A DNA stretch of 64,000 nucleotides from Ceriagrion tenellum. Lineage: Eukaryota; Arthropoda; Insecta; Odonata; Coenagrionidae. Both the position numbers and the translations under genes were made by a program. The DNA lies in the NCBI GenBank assembly GCA_963169105.1, contig OY720639.1, forward strand, positions 85,170,593 to 85,234,592. The letters run 5' to 3'. Shown in pieces: positions 9,677-19,744 of the stretch. Each line of letters begins with the position of its first letter. The first letter of the stretch is position 1. The notes beneath the pieces were generated by a model. It was not told the DNA's origin, made no database searches, and saw only the letters and a list, made by a program, of their open reading frames with translations.

Positions 9677-10287
9677 TAAACTTTTCTCGGGCTCTGCACC
9701 AGGTGATTGGCTTCATGTTTGCCGACGTTTCGGAAAACGACTTGCTTTCCATTATCAAGGCATGTTACTCTGTCCGTGTCAGAATGTAAACTAAATTGAA
9801 TTGACCGTTGGTCGTGCCCAAAAATTGAACATCGAAGGCACTTTAGATTAGCGCAACCACAGAAGTCCGCAGTGGCGGAACACAGCATCGATGAAGATCA
9901 TGCCATTCAATGGGGAGATGCAAAAATGCTGTGCCGCTCAGCGCGCTACTGGGACCGCATAATTAAGGAGGCCATTGAAATACGCCTTAATCCAATAAAT
10001 TTCAATCGTGACTCTGGCTTTTATCCGAGCAATACATGGACACCTGTAATAAATTGCATTAAAAACATATGGAAAAATCATAAAATAATTCAAGGGCAAA
10101 ATCCAAACCTCAGCCAATCAGATGGCACCTGAGCTCAATTGTTGGGCCCGACCAACGGTCAATTCAATTTAGTTTACATTCTGACACGGACAGAGTAACA
10201 CGCCTTGAAAATGGAAAGCAAGTCGTTTTCCGAAACGTCGGCAAACATGAAGCCAATCACCTGGTGCAGAGCCCGAGAAAAGTTTAT
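9677..10287 (+). mobile_element. Penelope-like element remnant with inverted terminal repeats
   Basis: Inverted arms of about 144 bp (9677-9819 and 10144-10287) enclose a GIY-YIG C-terminal coding fragment. Penelope-like elements are known for terminal repeats in direct or inverted order. Each arm contains a hammerhead-like half core: GGAAA/TTTCC stem, GAAACGTC, but CTTGAAAA or CTTGATAA instead of CTGANGA. The reverse transcriptase is absent. The element sits in a LINE A copy, so it is younger than that copy. Confidence 0.7.
9842..10132 (+). pseudogene. Penelope-like GIY-YIG endonuclease C-terminal fragment
   Basis: The frame from 9842 reads KSAVAEHSIDEDHAIQW, then RYWDRIIKEAIEIRL, then NFNRDSGFYPSNTWTPVI, and stops at 10130-10132. 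This is the conserved C-terminal part of the Penelope-like endonuclease (H...E..H.I.W / Y..R.IKEAIEI / N.N.D.G...S..W.P). The GIY-YIG catalytic core itself and the upstream reverse transcriptase are missing. There is no host function. Confidence 0.8.
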
Positions 10288-10720
10288 TAATACTATTCAC
10301 CAGGAGAAACTTAAATCTTTTATCTCTCTTTGACTTTTTCATCCGAGGACCTTACTATTATACTCTTAACGAAACCTATTTTCTTTAATGATGTGTCGCA
10401 TATGTTTTGTCTGTGTTGTCCACACGATAGTCATATTGATGTGGTTCTGAAAATACTTCCCATCCTAAAGGCTCGATTCAAATTTCAGCGATGGAGGTTG
10501 TTTTACAGTAAAATCTCAAGACATTTTACTTGGGTGCTACGTAAAGAGTATCTCATTTGCAGACCTCCGTCCATCAGGTGGGACGTTAAGTCGTGGTCCC
10601 CTAGGCGACTTTCATTACCGGTGCAGATGCTTAATGATAAGCGCTAATTACACCATAAAATATGAAAAACTTGATGTAAAGTTTGACTCATTTTTATACG
10701 CGTTCAATGCACAACCATTG
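10288..10720. other. No recognised gene; unassigned frame 10330-10647
   Basis: A 105-codon plus-strand frame without a recognisable motif. It probably belongs to the body of an unidentified LINE whose tail is at 10870-10995, but I cannot show this. Confidence 0.35.
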
Positions 10721-10721
10721 C

Positions 10722-10786
10722 ACATCGATACACTTCGCTACGCTTCGATACAGGTTCGATACACTTCGATACAGGGTCGTAAAAAA
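10722..10786. repeat. Short imperfect tandem repeat
   Basis: About four imperfect copies of a 12-17 bp unit containing TTCGATACA. Low-complexity expansion. Confidence 0.6.
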
Positions 10787-10869
10787 GGCGTAAATTTGCT
10801 GTTTATTTCTTTCATTGTATTCTGTTTTTATTGCGAGTATTATTCATGTAATAAAATTATATTGAGTTA

Positions 10870-10995
10870 GGCGTCCTGAAACATGATGAAGTCCCTAAAA
10901 CAGGCTAGCCTTCAGGGCGCATGTTAAATATTGTGATTTTTGCATTTAATTTTTATGTACTTGTTCGAAATAAACACGTTCATTCATTCATTTAA
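10870..10995 (+). mobile_element. LINE-type 3' UTR with CATT-repeat tail
   Basis: GTCCCTAAAACAGGCTAGCC and CTTCAGGGCGCATG are followed by AAATAAACACG and the tail TTCATTCATTCATTT (10979-10993). An AATAAA next to a short tandem tail is typical of a non-LTR retrotransposon 3' end. The family is not identified. Confidence 0.5.
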
Positions 10996-11620
10996 AAAAA
11001 ACAAGACCAAATGGAAAGGAGGGTTGAAAGGAGGAATGGAATGAGATGATCAGTACAGTACCAAGGAGGCGACAAGTCGACTCCATCCTTTTGGGATTAC
11101 GCCGCGTCGCCCGATGGAATGGCACCGAGATGATCAGGTATAAATGCGCCACGCTATTCCATTTCAAGTGTTGGCAGTCCAACCTCCCTACTGGCGTTAA
11201 GCCGGCGTCATAACGGACGATTCTCCCGGCCCTGTGTCGCGTTCAGCGGACTAACTTGGCATCTAACGTGCGTTTCATTGCTTGATAAAAATCCAGCAAT
11301 TTTCTTTTTCGAAGTAAAAACCAGTGCAGTTGGATCCTCTTCGTATTCCGTTGCCTTCTCTCCATGACTGATGGTCATCTAGAAGACCCAGTCACTGGAA
11401 AAATCATAAAAATTAGCGTTCTACGTTTTAATTTCAAAGAGTCTTATACAAGTACTCCAAAGAAGCTTATAAAGTATTCCATGTACTATTATTCCTCGTG
11501 TTGAATTAGCATCGGTTAAAAAAAAAGTTCAGCGAATTTTTTCACTCTTTTATATATAGCGTCACAGATAAAAAGCACTTGCACAATAAATACAACAATG
11601 GCATTTTTTCTCCGATTTTT
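10996..11620. other. No recognisable feature
   Basis: No coding motif and no shared repeat seen. Confidence 0.5.
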
Positions 11621-11627
11621 ATTTATT

Positions 11628-11666
11628 AATACAACGCGTTTCGAATCAAGGAGTCATTATCAGGTA
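11628..11666 (-). ncRNA. Hammerhead-ribozyme-like motif 2
   Basis: Minus strand: CTGATAA (11657-11663, consensus CTGANGA, so one core base is changed), stem II GACTC/GATTC with one mismatch, GAAA (11639-11642) and stem III within AACGCGTT. The lost core G suggests an inactive relic. The sequence downstream on the plus strand (11694-11748) matches the end of the foldback element at 35409-35905. Confidence 0.35.
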
Positions 11667-11693
11667 TTGAGATCAGTGAAAAATCAGTGCAAT

Positions 11694-11748
11694 AGTTGTT
11701 CTTTTTATGACGAACTTCCAAGAAATAACGCCTGAATCTGTTGAACTT
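11694..11748 (+). repeat. Fragment shared with the 35.4-35.9 kb foldback element
   Basis: GACGAACTTCCA and CGCCTGAATCTGTTGAA match 35888-35927 with small differences. It marks a second, otherwise degraded copy of that family. Confidence 0.5.
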
Positions 11749-13204
11749 ATATAAGCACTTACGTTTTGTTTCACGCGAATGTGTAAGCAAACAAAAATCC
11801 CTCCAAACACCTTAATGAATATTACCTAACACAGAGACCCTACTTACACCCAAACAGTTTCCTTCTACACTAATTACGCGGGCCAAAAATGTCGACTGAT
11901 ACCCGCTCAAAGAGCTGCTGCGGACGAATTCTTTCACCGAAAAAGGTGGAAAGACAGGATGACGCGTCAATCCTACACGGGAATGGAAACTCAGAGAGCG
12001 GGAAGGGATATAAAATAAAAAGGGCGAAATAAAGAGTTACGAGTGACTCATATGAATAGAAATGAGATATTTCAAGCGACACACACCGGGTTACAAGTCA
12101 AGGTTCTCTCTTTCTCTACTTATCTCTCCCGCGCTCTGCACGCTGTGCAAATAAAAAAGGAAGCATCGGCAGCGCATGTTTAAAAGAATTCACTCCCATT
12201 CTCTTTCATTCTCAAGATTTTCTCGCCGCGTAAAAAAAGTCGTCACGAGTGACGTTCCATTATTTTCTCTCTCCTCCTGCGCTATTCCTAGCGTGGAGCC
12301 ATGCATTGCAACTCACATCGGATACTTGAGTTGGTATTTTTTTACCCTGTGATCTAACGATATCAATAACTGACGCGTAAATACGTAAACAAAGTGGGAA
12401 GTAACACGCAAATGCGGCGTGGCGTAATCCCAGCGTGGAACCAGTCGTTGAAACTCGTCGTGGGAACTTGATCCGGAATTTTCTCCGTTTCGACGTAAAG
12501 ATATCGCTAAAAAACAAATGTAAATCTGCAGACAGGCAGGTGTTTCGGCTCTCGCCGCATGATTACAACTTCCGCCCTGGTTTCAAGCTCTCGCTTATGC
12601 CCGGGGCAAGGAATAGGTGGGAGGAAAGGATGGGAAGGGAAGGTTAGCTAAACCACAGCCCCTTCGAGGCCGACACCAATGAGGCGGATTGAGGTCAAAA
12701 GGACCTCAATTGGGCCTCCGCCTCCCCGAAGTGCTCGTATTAGTTTGGTTACCCCAAACAACTGAGACGAGTGACCGTCGGTCTCGCTTTCGCGAAATAC
12801 CTACCGCACATCTTTGTGGACCGAGAGAGCCCATTGCCCAATTATTTGGGATTAGGTATCTCTCTGGCTCACTTTACGGGTTGACGCTGTGCGGTCTGCC
12901 TAAGTACGTCCTCGAGTCGGGGACCACCGGACCCATGGAGGGTCAATTCGAACCAATTCTGGTCAAAGCGTAGGTACAACCCTTCTCTCAGTAGTTCTCG
13001 TCAACCCAGAAAAAATCACCGATACGAGCACCATTTGATAGTTTGAAACGGCCTTTTTCCCACATTTTCCTGCCATTTAATCCGAATGTTCCGCCATTTC
13101 TACAGAACTAACGGATTAAGACTTTATCTCCTATACCCATTAGCTAATTACTCAAAATCCTATGTGGATTACCTTCTTGATTCTCCTACCAATCACTTTC
13201 TCTC
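11749..13204. other. No recognised gene
   Basis: Several frames of 70-94 codons on both strands (for example 12689-12973) carry no known motif. GC content is higher from about 12100 to 12990 than in the surroundings, which could mean single-copy DNA, but no coding signature is visible. Confidence 0.4.
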
Positions 13205-13285
13205 CCGTCGATATCAATGGCAAATTGGTTTCGTTCTCGTCTGCCAAACCGGAAGGTCGCTGATTCAAGTCTCGCCTGGATAAAC
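13205..13285 (+). mobile_element. tRNA-derived SINE head (degenerate)
   Basis: An A-box-like ATATCAATGGC (about 13211-13221) and a B-box-like GATTCAAGTCTCG (about 13262-13274) are spaced as in a tRNA promoter. Both differ from consensus. There is no CCA or clear tail, so this is an old SINE head or a chance match. Confidence 0.4.
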
Positions 13286-13830
13286 TTTATCTCCAAACAG
13301 GGCATGTTCGATGCAAAAAATCAGTGAAATGAAATACAGGCATGTGAATAAATGATTTCACTCATTTAAAGATACCATTAATTAATTAATTTTTATCTAT
13401 TTTTTCCTTGGTTCTACTTTCCAATTTTTGCTCATTTTAATATATTTTCTGCAAAAAGTTGGTGTAAATCAAAGAGATATCAGTTATTTGATTGGATAGT
13501 GTAATCCCTTTTTGTTTAACCTGTTCTTTCATTTGACTCCATGTAATTTGCACTTAAATTTGCGAAAAATGAGAGAATGGAAGACAGTATTTTGTTATTC
13601 ACATAAAGTAAGAATGTGTTTTTCAACATGAAGTCATGATGTGAATTTCATTACACTTGAGTTATTTTACAGAGTAATAACCCATGTTCATGTTCACCCA
13701 TATCAGACTCAATTCACGGTGGTCGCAGTTCACCTTAGATACAGTATAAAAGTTTTTCTTCTACCTGCAAGTATCAGGAATTTAGCACGTTTCGACCTTC
13801 TTCAATCTTGGTCTTTTCATCTCTGTAAGG

Positions 13831-13994
13831 TGCAACGCAAGCCACTGAAACTTGACGTCGCGAGTGAATTGAGTTTAAAATCGAAGTATAATTCGTTGGT
13901 TTGTCTCGGACAAAGGGATGATATTAGTTTGTGCGTTTTTATAAAACCGTATTGCAACGCAAGCCACTGAAACTTGACGTCGCGAGTGAATTGA
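13831..13994. repeat. Perfect 42-bp direct duplication
   Basis: The 42 bp at 13831-13872 recur without mismatch at 13953-13994, with 80 bp between. The unit contains TGCAACGCAAGCCACTG and GACGTCGCGAGTGAATTGA. Perfect identity in otherwise diverged DNA indicates a recent local duplication. Confidence 0.85.
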
Positions 13995-14267
13995 CTGCGA
14001 TTGGTGGGCGGAAAACGAGAGAAAAATGACAACAACCTTAGCCAGTTTGATTAACTTTAAGTGACAGCATTTATATAACCACAAATATTACAATAGAAAG
14101 CAAGCCCGTAGGCTAAATACCGTTAACTTGGTTTATATAAGACGAACACAAGTCACGACTGGAACCAAGGAGATCGTCCTTCCCCGGTGATAGGTTCAAA
14201 GAGAGGGCGAGCGCTGCGCTGTGTCGATGCGGCCGGCGATTGAGGGGAGTCAGCTGACCGATTCAGG

Positions 14268-14541
14268 AGTTGGGGGTAGTAGGGGAACTGTTCGTCCAGC
14301 CATTGGTTGAGACGGCGGCGTAGAGGAGCACTATTGCCACAAAGTTCCGAAAAGAGGACGCCAGATGCGAATTCACTATAAAAGTAGAGGACCTTGTTCT
14401 TGTCGCGCAATATCGCCGACAGTGCGCACTTTGAAATCTCCCTACCGCACTTAGAACATCTCGCGTTATGTCCGGCTCGCGACGATGTCCGCGAGCGAAA
14501 ATGTCCGCGGCAAAATTATGGCCAAATTTGTGCCGAAAATT
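14268..14541 (-). repeat. GC-rich dispersed repeat, copy 1 (LTR-like?)
   Basis: This segment is the reverse complement of 34021-34331 (shared GAACAGTTCCCCTAC, GGCGATATTGCGCG, GTCCGCGAGCG). On the plus strand it contains TATAAAAG at 14379-14386 beside the shared block, so it could be the promoter part of an LTR or the 5' region of another element. No coding region is attached. Confidence 0.6.
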
Positions 14542-14918
14542 CTATAGAATATTCTATTCTATAGCCTGCTTCTCGCTCTATCATTCCCATATTTGTTCGG
14601 ATATTCTTCCTTAATTCGCTATTTCCACTTTTTTTCTCATTTACTTTCCATAATGTCGTATCGCTTGTTCTTTAATCTGTCACGTACTACTAACATCACG
14701 CTTTGCATGATCCCAGCATGACTCTTTCATATCGTTTACGTAGCTGCATTGCTCATAAATTCAATAGTTTTGTAGCATTTGTAGCAATCCTATAATTATA
14801 GAGTAATAATGTAGAGGTCTCGCCCCCGCGATACGGAGTGTATGCGTCTTGAAGAAGTTCTGGAACTGTCGAACGGCGTCTCTGTAGTCGACTGGTTCCA
14901 TCATAGAGTTATATACTC
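14542..14918. other. No recognisable feature
   Basis: AT-rich, no frame or repeat identified. Confidence 0.5.
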
Positions 14919-14921
14919 TAA

Positions 14922-15275
14922 AGCCCCGTTCACAACAACTTAACTCGGCTTAAGCTGTTCCCGAGTGCCAATCGGGGCCTGAAATTTCCAACCAATCACA
15001 GAAAGCATCCTCATACCACACAAACAGCCAAGCCAAGGTATCCTATATCCATAGTAACAATCGATTACTTCCGCACTATCGATAGTAAACCAGGCCTTGC
15101 TATTGGCTAGAATTAAGAGAAAGTTGAGAAATGCTCAACTCCAAGACTTAAGTTAACTCGAGTAAAGCCACTTTAAGTTGTTGTGACCCAGTGTGTTGCT
15201 TTCCCACGGACTCAAATCCTAAGTCGCGCCAAGTTAAGCCAAGTTAAGTCAAGTTAAGTTGTTGTGAACGGGGCT
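14922..15275. mobile_element. PIF/Harbinger-type MITE
   Basis: Terminal inverted repeats of about 22 bp begin AGCCCCGTTCACAACAACTT at 14922 and are mirrored by GTTGTGAACGGGGCT ending at 15275. The flanks are TAA on both sides (14919-14921 and 15276-15278), the 3-bp TWA target duplication of PIF/Harbinger elements. The 354-bp interior has no coding capacity. A Harbinger transposase relic at 26859-27083 shows the superfamily was present in this genome. Confidence 0.75.
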
Positions 15276-15278
15276 TAA

Positions 15279-15523
15279 GGGTTCCACGGTCGCGCGGCCA
15301 GTTTGAATTCATTGCGCGCCGTATTCTACTCTCACTTGGCGTGTGAGAATGCGGCGAATCGAAGTCGGGAATATTGAATTTTGCTGAGAGCGGATAGGGG
15401 AGAGATGTGCACTTGTCCTCGAGAGAATAAGTGGAAGGATTTTAGGAATATCAACGCCATCCAGCGGAGAATAGTAGAGAGAAGAAAGGCGTAGCATATC
15501 TCCCACAAGGGCGAGCCCTCTGT
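15279..15523. other. No recognisable feature
   Basis: Nothing recognised; short minus-strand frames only. Confidence 0.5.
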
Positions 15524-15650
15524 ATACTCTGTACTATTATGTAGTACGTATTGGTGAAAGATAAATTTGACAGTATAGTGCACGCTGGGGTAACTCATCC
15601 CCAGCCATCACCCTAGGGGTGGCTTTCAGGGTAATAATTAAGTCTAGGAG
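15524..15650 (+). mobile_element. LINE 3' end, subfamily D, copy 1
   Basis: It shares TATGTAGT, TTGGTGAA and the closing box (CCCTAGGGGTGGCTTTCAGG) with 15898-16018. The box resembles the 3' stem-loop of the other LINE subfamilies. No ORF part is attached. Confidence 0.5.
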
Positions 15651-15897
15651 TCTAACTCAACCCTCTAGATATTTTTCCGAAAGCTCTAACCAGTTGAATT
15701 ATCCAGGCTTATCCTATCAACATCGTGGATCTATCGGAAGTAGCGGACAAGTGTTGGGGGACAAGTGATTTGGCGCGTCCCTCCCTATCTCACAAATTTT
15801 TACGAACTTTCAAGCAAGCATTGTAAAATCCTGAATATACGTCATTTTCGACTCGAAAAATGGTGTTTCCTGTTTAAGTTTTCGTGCGTTTCGTGAG

Positions 15898-16018
15898 TAC
15901 CCATTATGTAGTGCATGTTGGTGAAGGCTACAGGTACATTAGGGTGCGTGTTGATGGCAACTCAACCCCTGCCAAACACCTTTGAGGTGTCTTACGGGGT
16001 AATATGCAGATGTAGATC
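15898..16018 (+). mobile_element. LINE 3' end, subfamily D, copy 2
   Basis: CCCCTGCCAAACACC, GAGGTGTCTTACGGGG and the terminal TATGCAGATGTAGAT are the 3' stem-loop and TAGATG-type tail of the CR1-like families here. It ends in the same orientation as the copy 370 bp upstream. Confidence 0.55.
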
Positions 16019-16109
16019 GCTTCCTTTATACCTTCTACGCCCAGTTCTTGCCTTATTTCCGTTATAAGATAAAATTAACACCATGTTTTACCCGTCCTCG
16101 AATTCAGCA

Positions 16110-16300
16110 CGTCACATCTACAAACTACCCTGCGAGCGGCCGAATGAGCGTGTGGCAGGGGGTGTCAGGACATGCCGTGTAAAGATGGAAGGGATAAGGT
16201 TTTGGGATGTGAAATGGTGACGAGCATTATGGGAGTGTGTTTAGTGGAGCTCAGTTTTTACTTTGGTCGCTTATTGTGCGTGGAAAGAACGAATTTTCGG
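16110..16300 (-). mobile_element. LINE 3' UTR, subfamily A, copy 3
   Basis: Reversed stem-loop (CTACCCTGCGAGCGGCC and GTGTGGCAGGGGGTGT) followed by the subfamily A 3' UTR (TTATGGGAGTGTGTTTAGTG, GAGCTCAGTTTTTA). The coding part is lost at about 16300. Confidence 0.7.
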
Positions 16301-17045
16301 AAGTAATTGCCTGAATATTTGCATTAAACAGAAAGATTCTTATCTTTCAAATCAAACTGAGGTAACATTTCCGTGAAATTAGTCACAACACGAATTATAT
16401 AATATGTCAATTATTTGACGGAATCATCTTTCAGATTTAGTGAAGGAATGATACATGAGCCCGCAATACGAGCCTCAAAAAGAATGCAGAATGCAGCCCG
16501 CGCACATGATTTAAGCGCTCGTAAGCAGAATAAACACGTTTGCCATTCATCCTCTCAAGAGATTTTTGAGAGAGCTCACGAGCTACCCGGTGGAAGATTT
16601 TTTTAAAGCAAAAACGGTTTACCCTTTCAGGGACAACAAGCTTGAGCCATTCAAAGTATGAACTTTTAGCCCCGCTCATTAATTTTTTGAAGGGTCACAT
16701 TTTTATTTTTGTTTTGGATAGGAGGGCAACAAAAAATATTCTTGAAATTGTGTACACAACAAGCCTAATTGCCAGGTATAATGAGGAATAAAATCTCGGA
16801 GACAAACAAATGAATTGAGTATCTCGTTCTTGACCTACTCCCATGCCAAAACGGTCGCATTCAACGTGTGAAGATAAGAAGGCACAACAGAGATACCTGA
16901 TGAATGATTTTCTTCGGGTAATTATTTCATAATTTCATCTATTATAATTATGCACAGTTGTTCGGAAGTATGAGTCTCGGCTGTATAAATAAATTCACAA
17001 AGATCTTTCCGTCAACCTTTCAAACAGATATATTGGATACTGGTT
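16301..17045. other. No recognised gene
   Basis: Frames of 63 and 80 codons overlap on opposite strands near 16415-16679, with no known motif. Confidence 0.45.
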
Positions 17046-17890
17046 GGTTTTTCAATCCTAAGATTGGTTGACTGCAGCACTCCACCCTTCCCTATCTAAT
17101 CTAAAGGTCTTATGACCTTGGAGACCACCTAAAGCTCCCTCTTCCTTGCTGTTACCAGTTTGTGTAACAAAAATTCTTTGGGAGTAAATAAATTATTATT
17201 ATATATCATATCATTATATTATATATAATACCAGTTCCATTACTTATTGTTATCTCCTATGCTTCCTATACACTTTCATCTATATTTGGTTCATGAACTT
17301 AGTCCTGGGTCTTCCTCTGGGGGCTCTACCCTCCACTTTACCTTCAATTATGTATAAAATTTACAGCTTCAAGCGCCACTTCGTGGAAGTATTTTACATT
17401 CGAATCCAAGTTGAAAATAAGCCTTGTACTTTCCCACAGTATTTGTTGTAAACGTACGTTTATGCAGCTTGCTGTATCTTCTGATATAAACAATTGTTCC
17501 TGAAGATGTGGCTATCTGCAAAACGCATTGAACGTTTACAATAAATACTGAGGAAAAGTATAAGGCTTATTTTCCATATGGATTCTATTATGTTCTTCAC
17601 AAACTCATAAGTCAAAGGGTGTGTTCGATTCATCTCGTCCTTCTTATTTCTATGGTATTCCACATGGTCCTTTCTTCTTCTGCTCTTCTTTACACTCCAG
17701 CATTTCTTATTTTTTCCGTCCATTTTATCTTCAACATCCTCCTCCAGCACCAGGTTTCGAAGGCTTGAAACTTTTCTGGTCAGATTTGCCAATGGTCCAT
17801 GCTTCCGAACCATATAGTGCTACGCTCCACACGAATGTTTTCACGTACAGTTTCCTGGTGTGTAGTCCTACCTTCTGGAGCACAGCGGTT
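17046..17890 (-). mobile_element. LINE ORF2 C-terminal region, split by an insertion
   Basis: On the minus strand the upstream part (17890-17581) gives KLYVKTFVWSVALYGSEAWT, then frames broken by stops, then FVKNIIES. The downstream part (17366-17046) gives NIIEGKVEGRAPRGRPRTKF and later the AAVNQS tail. Together they are the region after the reverse transcriptase in an endonuclease-RT LINE. The break at NIIE is caused by insertion of 17354-17580. A related plus-strand tail lies at 46830-47115. Clade not resolved. Confidence 0.65.
17354..17580. mobile_element. Penelope-type hairpin insertion
   Basis: Inverted arms at 17411-17455 and 17532-17576 (containing AAAATAAGCCTT and CAGTATTT) enclose an 76-bp loop. 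The insertion is bounded by near-identical 11-bp sequences (TTCAATTATGT at 17342-17352, TTCTATTATGT at 17583-17593), a plausible target duplication in the LINE. The loop holds CTGAAGA at 17500-17506 and a decayed GAAAC (CAAAAC), a hammerhead relic. This matches the design of 40347-40488. Confidence 0.55.
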
Positions 17891-17979
17891 GTCTTTCTCC
17901 TATGAACTATTATATGAAATACTATAACGCCTCATTTTCTCGTACCAATAGTGATTATAACAAAAAGGCGTGGCATTAG

Positions 17980-18240
17980 CATATGACGCACTGCTATGAT
18001 ATCATTCACCTCTTTTACTCTTCTGTACACTTCTTATTTTTCCCGTCCATTTTATCTTCAGCATCCTCCTCTAGTATTAGATTTCAAAGGCTTATAGTCT
18101 TTTCTTGTCAGCTTTTTATATGGTCTATGCTTCTGATTCATAGAAAGCTACACATCACACGAATGTTTTCACGTACAGTTTCCTGGTTTGTAGTCCTACC
18201 TCCTTTGAGCACAGCAGTAGTCATTTTCTCATGACGTTTC
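17980..18240 (-). mobile_element. Second LINE ORF2 fragment of the same family
   Basis: It repeats part of the 17581-17890 fragment at the DNA level: CACACGAATGTTTTCACG, TACAGTTTCCTGGT and TCCCGTCCATTTTATCTTCA. It lies about 90 bp away and is separately decayed, so it is either an independent copy or a tandem duplication. Confidence 0.6.
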
Positions 18241-19199
18241 ATAATATGCCCCACGACGGTAAGTAGTTTATTTCTAAGTTACACTTTATAAAGTTATTAG
18301 AATTTGAATCTAATTTGAGAATCTACCTTATCTCATTGACAAATCTATTAGAACTCGTTTCTACTTGAATTAGCTACCGGTGACAGTTGCTTGAGATACT
18401 GTACGAATGAAACCGTGAAGTTTCACAGTGTTCGATGTAATGACGAAAACCAAAGCAGACAGCTTTTTTGCTCCAACGCCTCTATATCTTTCTAGCTAAT
18501 GGTACGGATATCCCACGCTCGCGGCGCCCGTTTTTCATCGCTCAAACGGCCCAGATGAGCGCGCGGCTGAATTCGCTATCTTTTTTTTGGGGGGGAGGGG
18601 GTGGAAACCGCCCGCCTTCAGTCGACTCTCTGCAGCCGTATTTATGCCATTAATCATCCTTACCTGTATTCCCCAAGTCTCCCGTGACCCCGTTATGCCT
18701 CAAAACCGCACGCTCATTTGCCAAAAAGGATTGATTAACCTTAATCAAATGCCTTCCCGTATTTATCTATCTCTCCCTCTCTCTTCATTGAACCTTTAAC
18801 CTCTTCCTGTTGTGACTCTTCGTGGTGTGGATCCAGTTTTATTTTCCCAGAATGTCGGCTTTTTTACCCCCAGCGAAAGATAAGAGATCAACTAACGCCC
18901 CTTCGCCCTATTGCCAACATAGTGCGAGGTTACGAAGCCTCTCTCGATTTCTGTGCTCTCTTAAGCTACGCTCTCATGCAGCCGTGTTTTTTGCGTCGTT
19001 TTCCCGATGTATCGAGCGTCACCCCGTTTTCATGGCGTTGGCAGCATCCCATGGAAACAAAAGACGAAGGATGAGCGCAGCGTGTTCTGTCTTCCTAGTT
19101 ATTCACGTTTATTGTGGACGTATGGGGAATTTTCAATTCAAGGTGTTGACGTTAGAGCAAATCAAAACGCGTCATCCCGCTTGGGCACGAACGGCGCTA
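18241..19199. other. No recognised gene; frame 18822-19256 unassigned
   Basis: A 144-codon plus-strand frame at 18822-19256 runs into the adjacent MITE, which argues against it being a real exon. A T8/G7 homopolymer lies at 18582-18605. Confidence 0.4.
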
Positions 19200-19744
19200 G
19201 GTAGTTTGAGCGAAATATCATTTTGCCTAAAAATCGATAAATTTGGTCTCGTTTAAAATACAAATAACTCATCCTTCCGAAGATCTTAAAATATCTGCCC
19301 CTTACCACATTACTTTTCGAGATATTTGACGGAAAATACCAGCACTATTACATGGAAAATGGTACGGAGAGATATACATTTAAAAATAAGTAATTTCTAG
19401 CAACTAGATCTCGTAAAAAAAACTAACAGCGTGTAGTTGAGATGCTTCTTACACTATTATTGAAAATAAATCATATTGCGACCGCTGCACTTTCTTCAGG
19501 ATCACAAGAAACATTCCGTTGTGAAAGTTTCACACGTACCGCGCGAAAGAAATGAGTCAAGTTAAAGACTTATGTGGCTATTTTTATTGAATTACTTAGA
19601 ATTTCAGCCATATTAAAGTACACTATTGCGCCATTTTTAATTCAATATTTTATCCATGATTCCTACAGCTGGTAGAAATAAAAATGTACAGTTAGAATAT
19701 GGTCTCCATTATGATTAGGCATCAATCTCGTTAGAACTCTCATA
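19200..19744 (+). mobile_element. TTAA-type MITE, copy 2
   Basis: Starts GGTAGTTTGAGCGAAATATC and follows the family throughout (AACTAACAGCGTGTAG, GAGTCAAGTTAAAGACTTA, ATATGGTCTCCATTATGA). The right terminus is heavily mutated and TTAA flanks are lost, so it is one of the older copies. Confidence 0.7.

Noticed and set aside
18822..19256. 144-codon frame
   Set aside because: It runs into MITE copy 2, so the 3' part is transposon DNA; no recognised motif.
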